NCBI GenBank assembly: GCA_028284445.1
Contig: JANQRS010000035.1
Location: 1-64,000, forward strand
DNA: 64,000 nucleotides
Reading direction: 5' to 3'
Origin: Calditrichia bacterium
GTDB taxonomy: Bacteria; Calditrichota; Calditrichia; RBG-13-44-9; J075
Shown here: positions 17,245 to 27,700 of the stretch, in pieces
How the letters are laid out: each line of letters opens with the position of its first letter
How positions within the stretch are numbered: position 1 is the stretch's first letter
Translations under genes and position numbers: made by a program
The notes under the pieces: model-generated
The model's database searches: none
What the model was told of the DNA's origin: nothing
What the model saw: only the letters and a program-made list of their open reading frames with translations

Positions 17245-17279
17245 ATCGAGGGCCTACGGCGGACAGCCGACTTCGGCGG
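17245..17279. repeat. GTCA mini-hairpin array 4 (short remnant)
   Basis: GGGCCTACGGC followed by GCCGACTTCGGCGGC, which abuts the stop codon of the gene at 17280. Read on the minus strand, the G of the TAG stop is the first base of the hairpin GCCGCC GAA GTCGGC, which has one mismatch. This is the smallest array; it holds two degenerate units. The rest of 17071-17244 shows nothing I can identify beyond an AT-rich upstream region for the paralogue A gene. Confidence 0.7.
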
Positions 17280-19982
17280 CTACCTCATCAACATCATTTT
17301 CTTCACTGCCCGAAAGCCATCGGCCTGAAGCTGGTAGAAATAGATGCCGCTGCTGACCTCTCGTCCATAGCTATCCCGGCCATCCCATTGGATCTGATAA
17401 GTTCCCGGCGTCGCCGGCTCTTTAACCAAGACCCGCACCAGCTGCCCCAGATTGTTGTAGATCGCCAAATTCACCGTTGCTATCGACGCCACCTGGTATT
17501 CTATCGTTGTATGTGGATTAAAGGGATTGGGGTAGTTGTTGCCAAGGCTAAATGCGTCCGGAGCTCGATCGTCGATTTTGATGGCAGTAGGCGAACCAAT
17601 TGTGGTTAGAAAGATTGGAATAATATCAAATGGATTTGTAACAGAGTTGCTGGAAACTTTAAGATAGCCTTCTAATTCTGCATCCGCCAGGAGCTTGTGG
17701 ATGCGCAGGGTAAGCGTCGCGCTGTCTCCAGGTAATATCACGCCACTGGTATCACCAATTAAAGCGACCCAGCCTGGCGCAGCGATGCCACTATTGTTAT
17801 TATATGGATAATCAAAGGCACTCGCCGACCAAACCAAATCCTGGTTTAGGGCAATATTGCTGATTTGCAGTTTAATATCCATAGAATCGGCTTCTTCAAG
17901 GATAGCAGTCAGGGTATCAGCAGAAAACTCAATGACCGGATCATCAACGACATCGAACTCCACAGGCACCGCGATCTCAGGATTATCCGGATCATTGGAC
18001 GCAACAATTAGATCTGTTGTATATAAATCCGCTGGAAGCCCGGCAGCGTCGAATGAAAGCACTATATCCTGCGAGCCTGAAGAATCTAAAACCCCGCTAT
18101 CCGGTGACACCGACAACCAATCCACAGTTGATGCGATCGTGTAACTCAAGCTTAGTTGATTTGTTGCCTGATTATGAATAGTAAGGGTGTCTGCCGTCGT
18201 CTGCTCCGGAGCCACGCTTGCAAAAATGCTTGTAGGTATCACAGCAATTGCGGGCGGCGCTCCAACAACCGTGGCCGTATACGTGACATATCTTGGTTCA
18301 TGGCTTGTATTATGATCGAAACGAAGTGTCATGCTGTAGTCACCGGGTTCCGATGGCGTAAATATGGTATTAAAATTAACAGTTGCGAGTTTAGGCAACC
18401 GATATGACTGAGGCGAGATAGACAGATCAGGATGCTCACTGACAACCGTCCCAATGGTATGAGGATCCAGAGTATTTGCAAGATAGTAATCTGTATAGTT
18501 CGAAAGATAAGGGGTTTCATCCAGATCAATGACATCACCAATCGTCACACTGCCAAAATCATGGCCCGAATACGGATTTTGCAGCGAAGACCAAAGACCA
18601 AAGCTCGGTGGGTAATCACACCCATGCAGCCGCACAGTATCCGGGCTTCCGACTCCGTTGTGTTCGAATACCAAATAGTCCGGCGCAGCCGTTGAACCAA
18701 GAAAATGAAAATTGACAGTAAGCGAACGCTCTGCTCCCGGCGCTATAGTGAACGATGTAGCATCTACTGTAATTGAACTATCGCTGCTCAAAACATTACT
18801 TACAACCAGGTCTGCATTGCCGGTATTATGCAAAGTAAATGCGTCATTCTGATACAAATTTGCAGTGCTAAGACAGTTCTGTTTAATCGGTGTATTGCTG
18901 AAGCTGAGAATCGGTCCTTCATCTGTCACATAGCGATACAATGCGGCTGTATTTCCATGAACAACGGCAAGCAAACTATCCCCGGCCGACATGTCAAGCG
19001 GGGTACCGTCAACAATATGATAACCAACCTCTAGCGGCTGATTTACATCACTGACATCAATTATGCTAATACGATTTTGAAGTAATGAAGTGCCCAGGCT
19101 ATAGATCAGGTCGCCTCGCTTCTCCAATTTGTTTAAGGTGCCAAGACCGGTTGTGTGACTTAATATCTGCGGATTCAGTCGATCTGTTACGTCGAGAATC
19201 ACCAGACCGCTATCACCACTGGCAATGTAAAGGAGTTCATTTTCGTAGGCGAGATATCGGGGGACTCCAGGAGTTGGCAAAGTTACCACCTCTTGTGGCG
19301 CCTCCGGGGTTTGGCTGATATCGAAGATGCGAATACCGCTGTTATCTACATCGATACTGTCGCTGCTAACAAAGAGGTAGCTGCCATCAGTAGCGATCCC
19401 ACGTAAGCTGCCAATCCCGGTAACCTCCGTAACGTGAGTAAGCGATGAGGGGTCATCCCTCAAAATGAGCATACTTGCGGGCGGCCAACCAAAGTCTACC
19501 TGTGTTCTAACCGCATACAGGTAGTTACCGGCTTTTACAAGATCAGACAGATCACCGGCCCCCCATATATAGCTTCCAAACACTGGAGCTGACGGTGCAC
19601 TCACATCATATTTGAGCATTCCACCTATGTTGCGGCTGGTCAGATATAACGAATTGTCATAGCGGCGGGCGAAGCCCGGAAAATCAAACACCTCCCCGCC
19701 TCTATCTGCCACGTAGCTAATGTTCCAGGGGGACTCCATTCTCGCCACAATAAGGCGGTTACCGATGCCGGTACCTTCAAAGTTAATTTGAGCATTTAGA
19801 TGCATCCATTCGCCATGCAGCGCCACGCCATGAATTGCCAGGTTGTTGTGGCTATAGTTTACAAAATCGTCAACCGTCTGCTCGTAGCTAGCCAGAAACT
19901 GCATATTCAACCCCTGGCGTTGGGCCAAAATAGACAGCGAGGCGAAAAGTAGAAAAGCGATCGTTCGTATTTGATATGTCAT
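17280..19982 (-). CDS. Secreted LVIVD-repeat / BACON-like protein with T9SS sorting domain (paralogue B)
   Basis: 900 residues. Signal peptide MTYQIRTIAFLLFASLSILAQ, with AAGGAA upstream of the ATG. The N-terminal half (about 25-350) holds LVIVD-type repeats (GDSGLVILDVTDRLNPQI). A cysteine-bracketed module follows (KQNC to LHGC, about 370-460). The region near 575-685 resembles a BACON/Ig-like domain (TIASTVDWLSVSPDSGVLD), and a further beta-rich segment precedes the T9SS type A domain (NPFNPHTTIEYQV, ending KKMMLMR). It is presumed cell-surface or secreted. The N-terminal half is very similar to that of the 678-residue paralogue at 22306-24342, also at DNA level. Confidence 0.87.
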   Translation of the reverse strand: MTYQIRTIAFLLFASLSILAQRQGLNMQFLASYEQTVDDFVNYSHNNLAIHGVALHGEWMHLNAQINFEGTGIGNRLIVARMESPWNISYVADRGGEVFDFPGFARRYDNSLYLTSRNIGGMLKYDVSAPSAPVFGSYIWGAGDLSDLVKAGNYLYAVRTQVDFGWPPASMLILRDDPSSLTHVTEVTGIGSLRGIATDGSYLFVSSDSIDVDNSGIRIFDISQTPEAPQEVVTLPTPGVPRYLAYENELLYIASGDSGLVILDVTDRLNPQILSHTTGLGTLNKLEKRGDLIYSLGTSLLQNRISIIDVSDVNQPLEVGYHIVDGTPLDMSAGDSLLAVVHGNTAALYRYVTDEGPILSFSNTPIKQNCLSTANLYQNDAFTLHNTGNADLVVSNVLSSDSSITVDATSFTIAPGAERSLTVNFHFLGSTAAPDYLVFEHNGVGSPDTVRLHGCDYPPSFGLWSSLQNPYSGHDFGSVTIGDVIDLDETPYLSNYTDYYLANTLDPHTIGTVVSEHPDLSISPQSYRLPKLATVNFNTIFTPSEPGDYSMTLRFDHNTSHEPRYVTYTATVVGAPPAIAVIPTSIFASVAPEQTTADTLTIHNQATNQLSLSYTIASTVDWLSVSPDSGVLDSSGSQDIVLSFDAAGLPADLYTTDLIVASNDPDNPEIAVPVEFDVVDDPVIEFSADTLTAILEEADSMDIKLQISNIALNQDLVWSASAFDYPYNNNSGIAAPGWVALIGDTSGVILPGDSATLTLRIHKLLADAELEGYLKVSSNSVTNPFDIIPIFLTTIGSPTAIKIDDRAPDAFSLGNNYPNPFNPHTTIEYQVASIATVNLAIYNNLGQLVRVLVKEPATPGTYQIQWDGRDSYGREVSSGIYFYQLQADGFRAVKKMMLMR

Positions 19983-20025
19983 GCTAGTTCCTTGTATTAT
20001 TTTGTTTCCTTTGTAATCCTCCCGG

Positions 20026-20165
20026 GCGTCGGGTGTCAGCTCACTGTGTTCGCTTCAATTCGCTTCGCTCATGTCAGAGGCTTCGCCTCGTCAGGCGCTT
20101 CGCGCCGTCAGCTCGTTTCACTCACGTTTTTACGGCGAGCTTGCGAGCCTGCCGCGCGCAGCGAA
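20026..20165. repeat. GTCA mini-hairpin array 5
   Basis: A clear run of forward units: GTCA heads at 20035, 20073, 20090 and 20107. Perfect stems are GAGGC TTC GCCTC (20077-20089) and GGCGC TTC GCGCC (20094-20106). A short T-rich centre (20126-20133) is followed by reverse units (GGCGAGCTTGCGAGCC, then a GCGCGCAGCGAAC unit). The array ends on the stop codon of the gene at 20166. It lies between two genes of the same direction. Confidence 0.88.
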
Positions 20166-22178
20166 CTAACGCATCAGCATCATTTTTCTCACAAACATTT
20201 CTTTTCCCGCTCGCAGACGGTAGAAATACATTCCTGAGCTAACTTGTCGTCCGGCTGCATTTTTGCCGTTCCAAACAACATTATGATATCCCGCAGCTTG
20301 TGCTCCCCGATAAAGCGTCCGCACTTGCTGCCCATCTATGGCAAAAACATCGATTTTTACTTCTGTCGCTTCTGGCAGCGCATATTCGATTGTAGTCGTT
20401 GGGTTGAAAGGATTGGGATAATTTTGGCTCAACGCCAGAACACCGGGCACTGCAGGTTTTTCGTCCGTTTCCAGTTCTGTTAGGCCGTCAATTGTTGCCG
20501 TAAATTCCACAATGTGCGCATCATACGATCCGTTATGATCAATCCTTATGGTACCTGAAAACGGACCGGGAACATTGGCCATCAGCGTGACATCAATAGC
20601 GGCTCGACCGCTATACGAACGCATACTAAAACTTGACGCGGAGGTACTCAGGTCAGAATGTTCACTGGTCACATCGCCAATCGAATAGCCTCCGTTTATG
20701 AAGTCTGAATAATTACTTAGATCGAGGGCAGAAAACAGGGTCACGGTGTTCCCAAGCTGAACAGTTCCAAAATCTGTTGTTTCCGAGTAGCGTCCAAAAT
20801 CCGGTGGGTGCTGACAACCATACAAGCGAAGCGTATCCGGGCTGGTGTGGCCGTTGTGCTCAAAAACGATATAGTCAGGCAAATCAGGTTCATTGAGATA
20901 ATGCCAGCGAACCTCGAGAAGCAGAGTCTCTCCTGGTTGCAGAGTAAATGACCTGCTCCCAACAGTGATAAAGGAATCCGAAATTAATCCAATAGAGAAA
21001 TGCGATGCGAACACGTCGGACACATTCAAATCATCCGAACCGGTGTTACGCACAGTAATAGTCTGGCTTTGATATAAGTTAGAGAAGGACGAACAAACCT
21101 GACGGATCAGCGCATTACTGAAACTGAGTACCGGACCGGCATCCGGGTGATGTTGATAGAGAGAAACATATTCTTGAAAAGCAATGGCAATAATTCCGCC
21201 TTCCACAGACAAATCAATCGGTACGTCGTCTAGCGGATGGTTGGCAATTTCTAAGGGTGCATTGATATCTGCTACATCGATTATTCGCAGATAGTTATCG
21301 TTGCCTAGTGTTATTAGCAGATCGCCATCTTTCTCCAGTCGATCGAGCCTGCCCCCAACGAGGGTATTGCTGACAATCTGCGGATTGGCGCGATCTCCAA
21401 CATCAACGATCGTCAAACCGCTGTCCCCGCTGGCCAAATATACCAGGTCATCCTCATATGTCAGTTGCTTCGCGACGCCCGGTGTTGCCAGGAGAGCGAC
21501 ATCCTGTGGGGAAGTTGGATCCGCACCGATATCCAGAATGCGCAAGCCACTGGTATCGCTGCCAATGAAAAGGTAAGCGTTATCAGTATCAACCCCATGC
21601 ATGATGCCGTATCCACTAATTTCAGCAACATTAGTTAATTCTGTCGAATCCTGATAGATATTCATGGTGCCCGGAAATCCAACCCGCTGCTGTTCGGAAA
21701 CAGAATAGATATAGGTTGCCACTTTTGTGAAGTCACCAAAGCGATTTGAAGCCCCGACATTTCCAGTAATCAGCCCTGGATTTGCCGGGTCGGAAATATC
21801 CAATTTTCTTAAGCCGCCGCCATCGCGATTATCACCGGTTATCGCGAAATAAATGGCATCGCCAATCTTCTGCATGCGCCAGGCCTGATTGCTGCCAATC
21901 CGGTTATGCTCAAATTGCACGTTCCACGGTTGGGAAATATCCGTTGAGATAAAGCTGATACCATGATCATTCCAAAATCTATAGTGAAAGTCAGCGTTGA
22001 TGTACATCCGCGTCCCATCTAGAACGACACCGCCAATGTCTGGTTCGTCAAAATCTTCCGGATCAGAAACTATTTGCTCGTAACTGGACAAAAATTGAAT
22101 ATTTCGTCCTCCTGTCTGGGCAAGCAAATTTGCAGACAGCAAAAGGCATAAGATAAATATCAATTTGTGGAAAGCCAT
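20166..22178 (-). CDS. Secreted LVIVD-repeat protein with T9SS sorting domain (paralogue C)
   Basis: 670 residues. Signal peptide MAFHKLIFILCLLLSANLLAQ, with GGAGGT before the ATG. LVIVD-type repeats occupy about 40-350 (GDSGLTIVDVGDRANPQIVS). The cysteine-bracketed module runs from RQVC to LYGC (about 355-455), followed by one beta-sandwich-like segment (460-570). The T9SS type A domain is at the C-terminus (NPFNPTTTIEYALPEATEVK, ending RKMMLMR). The last 230 nt of the gene are almost identical to those of the gene at 22306, which suggests recent duplication or gene conversion of the sorting domain. Surface location is inferred from the sorting domain. Confidence 0.87.
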   Translation of the reverse strand: MAFHKLIFILCLLLSANLLAQTGGRNIQFLSSYEQIVSDPEDFDEPDIGGVVLDGTRMYINADFHYRFWNDHGISFISTDISQPWNVQFEHNRIGSNQAWRMQKIGDAIYFAITGDNRDGGGLRKLDISDPANPGLITGNVGASNRFGDFTKVATYIYSVSEQQRVGFPGTMNIYQDSTELTNVAEISGYGIMHGVDTDNAYLFIGSDTSGLRILDIGADPTSPQDVALLATPGVAKQLTYEDDLVYLASGDSGLTIVDVGDRANPQIVSNTLVGGRLDRLEKDGDLLITLGNDNYLRIIDVADINAPLEIANHPLDDVPIDLSVEGGIIAIAFQEYVSLYQHHPDAGPVLSFSNALIRQVCSSFSNLYQSQTITVRNTGSDDLNVSDVFASHFSIGLISDSFITVGSRSFTLQPGETLLLEVRWHYLNEPDLPDYIVFEHNGHTSPDTLRLYGCQHPPDFGRYSETTDFGTVQLGNTVTLFSALDLSNYSDFINGGYSIGDVTSEHSDLSTSASSFSMRSYSGRAAIDVTLMANVPGPFSGTIRIDHNGSYDAHIVEFTATIDGLTELETDEKPAVPGVLALSQNYPNPFNPTTTIEYALPEATEVKIDVFAIDGQQVRTLYRGAQAAGYHNVVWNGKNAAGRQVSSGMYFYRLRAGKEMFVRKMMLMR

Positions 22179-22232
22179 AGAACCTCCAAATGCCGCTTTT
22201 TCTGAACTAAATTGCCTGCTGAGACCTCCTTA

Positions 22233-22305
22233 GCCAATTTCGTCGGTCTCAGCTGACGGCCAGGGATAGGCTGCCGCGCGCAGCGCTGACACAAGCCCAG
22301 TGAGT
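22233..22305. repeat. GTCA mini-hairpin array 6 (reverse-oriented)
   Basis: Reverse units separated by TGAC or TGCC: a CAATTTCGTCGG-type unit, GGCCAGGGATAGGC, GCGCGCAGCGC, and ACAAGCCCAGTGAG. The last abuts the stop codon of the gene at 22306, with the G of TAG at the junction. It is more diverged than arrays 1, 3 and 5. Confidence 0.7.
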
Positions 22306-24342
22306 CTATCGCATCAGCATCATTTTTCTCACAAACATCTCTTTTCCCGCTCGCAGACGGTAGAAATACATTCCTGAGCTAACTTGTCGTCCGGCTACAT
22401 TTTTGCCATTCCAAACAACATTATGATATCCCGCAGCTTGTGCTCCCCGATAAAGCGTCCGCACTTGCTGCCCATCTATGGCAAAAACATCGATCTTCAC
22501 ATCTGTTGTTGCGGGCAGCGCATATTCGATTGTGGTCGTTGGGTTGAAAGGATTGGGATAGTTTTGGCTGAGTGAAAATTCTTCTGGTATTGGTGTTATT
22601 TCGACCAAACCAGTCACGTCGTCTTCTACAGTTGCGGTATAAGTCACATAAACTGGTCGATGAGACCCACTATGATCAAAGCGTAACCTCATGCTGTAAT
22701 CTCCCGGCAAACTGGGCGTAAATGTCATGTCCCAGAACATGGACCCATCTGACGGGATGCGATATTCAAGAGGAGTAATTGACAGATCCGAATGCTCGCT
22801 GGTAACTGTCCCAACCAGCCAATCCGGGGCATAATCATCTCCGACACTGCGCCCGGAAGGATGTAAGGAAGTGTGAATGCTCTGACCAACTGATAAAATA
22901 CCAAAATCAGTACCAGAATAGGGATTAGGGAGGTCCGACTCAACATACAAAGTCTGCGGATAGTCACACCCGTGAAGCCTGACAGTATCGGGGCTGCCTG
23001 CGCCATTATGTTCGAATACCAGGTAGTCTGGCGCCGTAGCGACTCTCAGGTAATGAAAATTGACCGTTAGAGAGCGCTGTGCTCCAGGCGCAAGCGTAAA
23101 TGAAGTCGCATCTACCGTAATGGAACTATCACTTGTAAGGATGTCACTAATATTCAGATCAACGCTACCGGTATTGTGAAGCAAGAGCTCATCACTTTGA
23201 TAAAGTGTGGCGGTTTGCGTACAGCTCTGCTTGATCGGCGCATTGCTAAAGCTAAGAATAGCTTCCGCATCCGGCACATAACGATAGAGCGAAACATCAT
23301 TGTCATGGACAACAGCGATCAGGCTGTCCTCTACGGACATGTCAAAAGGCCTGCTATCAAGGAGATGATATCCCACTTCCACAGGCAAATTCACGTCGCT
23401 GACATCAATCACACGGATATAATGCTGGCTTGTGCTGTCTTCCGTTTCAGTACCCAGGCTATAGATCAAGTCGCCTCGCTTCTCCATTTTATTTAATGCA
23501 CCGAGGTAATTTGCCTGGCTCACAATCTGCGGCTGATCTCGATCAGTGACGTCAACAATGACCAGTCCACTGTCACCGGTGGCGATGTAGAGATTGTCAT
23601 TGTCGTAAGCGAGCTGTTCCGGTATACCCGCGGTCGGCAAGATAGCTAGCTCATCCGGTGCTTCCGGATTTTGACTGATATCAAGGATCCGGATACCGCT
23701 GCTATCCACTCCAATGCTATCACTGCTAACGAAGAGGTAGCTGCCATCAGTGGCGATCCCGCGTAAGCTGCCAATCCCTGCAACCTCAGCAACACTGGTC
23801 AGAGACGAGGGATCATCTCTCAAAATGAGCATACTTGCGGGCGGCCAACCAAATTCTACCTGTTCTCTAACCGCATAAAGATAGCTACCGGCTTTTACAA
23901 GGTCAGCCAGGTCACCAGGTCCCCATATATAGCCATCTGAGACGGGTGCGGATGGTGTACTAACGTCATATTTAATCATTCCACCTATGTTGCGACTGGT
24001 AAGATAAACCGAATTGCCGTAATGGCGGGCGAAGCCCGGAAAATCAAACACCTCACCGCCTCCATCGGCCACATAGGCGATATTCCAGGGGGATTCCATT
24101 TTCGCTACGACGAGGCGAGTGCCCAAACCGGTACCTTCAAAGGTGATTTGAGCATTTAGATACATCCATTCACCATCCAGCGCCACGCCATGAAGCGCCA
24201 GATTGCTGTGGCTATAGTCTTCAAAATCAGCAACCGTCTGCTGAAATTTGGCAACAAGCTGCATATTCTGGCCCTGGCGTTGGGCAGGTAAATGGAGAGA
24301 AATAAATAGAAGAAGAATGATGGTTCGAGCCAAAAAGGGCAT
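22306..24342 (-). CDS. Secreted LVIVD-repeat protein with T9SS sorting domain (paralogue D, mosaic)
   Basis: 678 residues from the ATG at 24342, chosen because GGGAGG precedes it and the signal peptide MPFLARTIILLLFISLHLPAQ starts there; the in-frame codons upstream lack support. The N-terminal 450 residues closely follow paralogue B (shared FGWPPASMLILRDDPSSLT and GSLRGIATDGSYLFVSSDSI). The C-terminal sorting domain is nearly identical to that of paralogue C (IDVFAIDGQQVRTLYRGAQA). The gene therefore looks like a recombinant of its two neighbours. The cysteine-bracketed module runs from KQSC to LHGC. The upstream gap 24343-24625 shows no gene I can support. Confidence 0.87.
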   Translation of the reverse strand: MPFLARTIILLLFISLHLPAQRQGQNMQLVAKFQQTVADFEDYSHSNLALHGVALDGEWMYLNAQITFEGTGLGTRLVVAKMESPWNIAYVADGGGEVFDFPGFARHYGNSVYLTSRNIGGMIKYDVSTPSAPVSDGYIWGPGDLADLVKAGSYLYAVREQVEFGWPPASMLILRDDPSSLTSVAEVAGIGSLRGIATDGSYLFVSSDSIGVDSSGIRILDISQNPEAPDELAILPTAGIPEQLAYDNDNLYIATGDSGLVIVDVTDRDQPQIVSQANYLGALNKMEKRGDLIYSLGTETEDSTSQHYIRVIDVSDVNLPVEVGYHLLDSRPFDMSVEDSLIAVVHDNDVSLYRYVPDAEAILSFSNAPIKQSCTQTATLYQSDELLLHNTGSVDLNISDILTSDSSITVDATSFTLAPGAQRSLTVNFHYLRVATAPDYLVFEHNGAGSPDTVRLHGCDYPQTLYVESDLPNPYSGTDFGILSVGQSIHTSLHPSGRSVGDDYAPDWLVGTVTSEHSDLSITPLEYRIPSDGSMFWDMTFTPSLPGDYSMRLRFDHSGSHRPVYVTYTATVEDDVTGLVEITPIPEEFSLSQNYPNPFNPTTTIEYALPATTDVKIDVFAIDGQQVRTLYRGAQAAGYHNVVWNGKNVAGRQVSSGMYFYRLRAGKEMFVRKMMLMR

Positions 24343-24625
24343 AGTACCTCCCAGAAAAGTATGGGTGCACAACAGGAGGCCCTCAATCCAGCTGTTAGCG
24401 TGCGGAACATTGCAAGGCAGCTAGCCAATATTGCCAATAATGGCGCACATTTCTGAGCGCGCGATAAAGACAAATCTCCAGCGTTACTATATGGAAAATG
24501 AAAATTGCCAGGTGCGTGTGCGGCAGATTTGCCGCTAACTCCATGCTTACATCATCGGATGTAGCTGAAAAAAGATAACCAGGAAATGAAAAATTCAGGT
24601 GCAAAAACGCACAAACTCTCAAAAA

Positions 24626-24784
24626 GCTCGCTTGAAGCTCGCTGTCATGTCCTGCGGCCCGTCAAGCTCGTTTCACTCGCGGTACATCTCCCTATGTCCC
24701 TCTTCGAAGAGGGATTTAGGGGGATGTAAGCGGCGAGCTTGCGAGCCTGACGCGAACGCAGTGAACTGACGCCGACTTCGTCGG
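24626..24784. repeat. GTCA mini-hairpin array 7 with central hairpin
   Basis: Forward units (GCGGCCC end, then a GTCA head at 24661 with AGCTCGTTTCACTCGC). A nested palindrome lies at 24684-24727 whose inner stem is CCCTC TTCGAA GAGGG. Reverse units follow: GGCGAGCTTGCGAGCC, TGAC, GCGAACGCAGTGAAC, TGAC, and the perfect GCCGAC TTC GTCGGC (24771-24785). The last base of that hairpin is the G of the TAG stop of the gene at 24785. The inner stem differs from the CCCCC/GGGGG of the other copies at both sides, a compensatory change. Confidence 0.9.
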
Positions 24785-27700
24785 CTATCTAATCAATATC
24801 ATCTTTCCAGTCAATACTTCGCTACCGGCACGGAGCTGGTAGAAGTAGATGCCGGAACCCACGGCAGCGCCCTGTTGATCGACAGCCTGCCAAACAACGC
24901 GATGCTCACCGGCTGTGCGAATGCCGTTTTCCAGCGTTGCAACTCGCTGTCCGAGAGCATTGTAAATCACCAGGGATACAAGCGCCTGCTTCGGCAGGAC
25001 ATACGCAATTGTCGTCGAGGGATTGAAGGGGTTGGGATAGTTTTGCGCCAACTGCAAAGATTGCGGCAATTGCTGCGGTTCGTCCTCGATGGCAATCAGC
25101 AAATCAAAGTTCACCGCAAAAACCCCTGCGTCACCAGCAGCGATATATACTTTGCCATTATCAACTGCCACATCATGGCTGACGCCGGGCGGAATATAAT
25201 ATCCGTTTTCGCTTGGTAAAGCGGCATCTGCAACATCAATAATGCGCATACCGCTATCCTGGGCCGCCACATAGACAACGCTATTTTCAACAACCAACGA
25301 CAAGGCGCTGTCCGGTGTCGCAACATTGCTGAGCCAGGTTGGCTGCAGCGGATCGCTAATATCGACAATATGTACCCCGGAATCCCCTGCCGCTAAATAT
25401 GCATAAGGGGCCTCAACGGCAATATCATATGCAGTACCGGCCAAATCAAGAAAGGCAACCTCGGTCGGATTAAAGAGATTGGTCAAATCGACTACCCGTA
25501 AACCGGAGTCACCGTCGGCGATATAGGCATAGTTCCCTTCCAGGGCGATCGCCTGCACACTTCCGGGCGACTCATAAAGGCCAAAAAGCGCTGGGTTCGC
25601 CGGGTCATCAATATTCACAATTCGCATACCGTCGTCGCCATTTGCCAGATAAGTGAATATTGTGCGAATGGCAATATCGTGCACCGGATCACCGCTATTA
25701 TAGCTGCCAACAAGTGCCGGTGCTGAAGAGTCAGCCACATCTACAATCTGCATGCCGCTGGAAGCGTCTGCCAGGTAAACAACATCATCCCGAAAAGCCA
25801 CGTTCAAGGCCTCAGTTGAACCGAAGCTTGCGGTTTCAGTGAAATTGAAGCCACCGCTGCTCACATCAACCACCTGCATACCGCCGCTGCCGCTGGCCAC
25901 ATAAGCAAACCCATCATTATAGGTGATACCTAAAGCCGCTTGGTTTGTCTGATAAGATCCGGCAAAGGAGGCCATCTCGGCGGCGTTGGCAATCCCGGTT
26001 CCACTGATCTCTACTGACTGCGTATCACCACTGACTGCGGAAACAAAATGCAGGTCGCTGGTGATGTCACCACCGGAAATTGGGCGGAAGGTGATCACCA
26101 CCTCCTGAGAGTCGGCATCCGACAATTCGAAACTCTGCGGAGAAATTGAATAAGAAGGATCGTCGCTGAGAACTTCCGATATGCTCAGTCCTGTACCCTC
26201 GGAAATCGACAGCGTCATGGTAGCAGCGCTACTGATGCCAACCGGTGCGTCGGGAAAACCGATAACCTGCGGATGAAAGGCAATCGTCGGAATAATGCCA
26301 CCTCCACTGACAGGCAGCAAAGGCATCACTGATGGATTGGAAGTGTGAAAAGCAAGGGTATCAACCCGGTCACCGGACGCGGAGGGGGTAAATACCACGC
26401 CAACAGTAATCGAACCACCACCGGCAATCGCAAAGGAATCGGGCCGGATGGTAAAATCGCCGCTGGTTGATGTCACACTGTCAATTGTCAACAGTGCCGC
26501 ACCAACGTTCTGTAAAGTAAGGCTATCGACCAGTGAGGTATTGACGGTTGCAGTGCCGAAGCTAACAGCCTCAGGCGTAAATACCAGGCCCGGATCAGTG
26601 CCATTTGCCAAAATCGGGATGACCAGCGGATCGTATCCGCCATTATGGATAATGGTCAAGGCATCATCAAAGCTGCTGACCTGATCCGGAATGAAGGAAA
26701 TCGGCAAAGATACACTGCCATTGGCTGCAATTGATAATGGGATGTCATCGAAGGCAAAGGCGCTGCTACCGATGTACATGCTATCAATCAGCAAATTGCT
26801 TGGTGGATCGGTGATATAGCTGTAGATGTTCTCGATAGTCAAGGTCAGTTCGGTGGTATCGCCAACATCGAGAGCACCGAAATCAAGCGTATCGGCAGAC
26901 ACCTGGATTTCCGGGCGATAGCGGCAGCTCTTTAAATGAATACGGTCTGCAGTTTGCGACCCATTTTGGAAAAATTCAATATAAACTGGCGTCACATCGG
27001 TATTGAGATAATGCCAGCTGACATCCACCAGTTCCGAATCACCAACGGCGATCGTAAAGCCTGGTTGATCGACAATGACCGATTCATTGCTGGCAACCAC
27101 ATCAGTTATCGTCAGGCTGCCAAAACCATTGTTCACCACCCAGAATTGGCCGCTGCGCTCGAAAGTGGTGGTATTACAACTATCGATCAACACACCGCGA
27201 TCAAATGTCAGATTGGGACCGGTGTTGGAGCCGTGGAATTGAAATACGCTAACCCCTTCGGTTTCGTGGGTGAGATAAATCAGGCTGTCCCGGGCAATGA
27301 TATTATCGAAGCTGCTGACGTCCGGCATATTATGCCAACCGACAAGCTGAGGAATCGCCGGATCACTAATATCGTAGATGCAAACGCCGTTTGGTTGATC
27401 AAGGGTGTATACCAGATCGCCATTCACAGAAATGTTCATTGCCGAGCCACGTGTATTTGCAACGCCCAGTTCAACCATATTCAAGGGATCGCTAATATCG
27501 ATAATACGGACGCCATCACGATCGTCGGCAAGGTGTGCCCGGGTGCCGGTCACTACCACGTCAAGGGTATTGTCTACAGTATTAAAGGCTGCAATTTCCG
27601 TAGGGTTGGCGGGATCGGTGGCAATGTCCATAATTCGCATGCCCTCATCACCGGCGGCGATATAAAGATAATTGCTGTCAGCATCGAGGCGATAGGTAAA

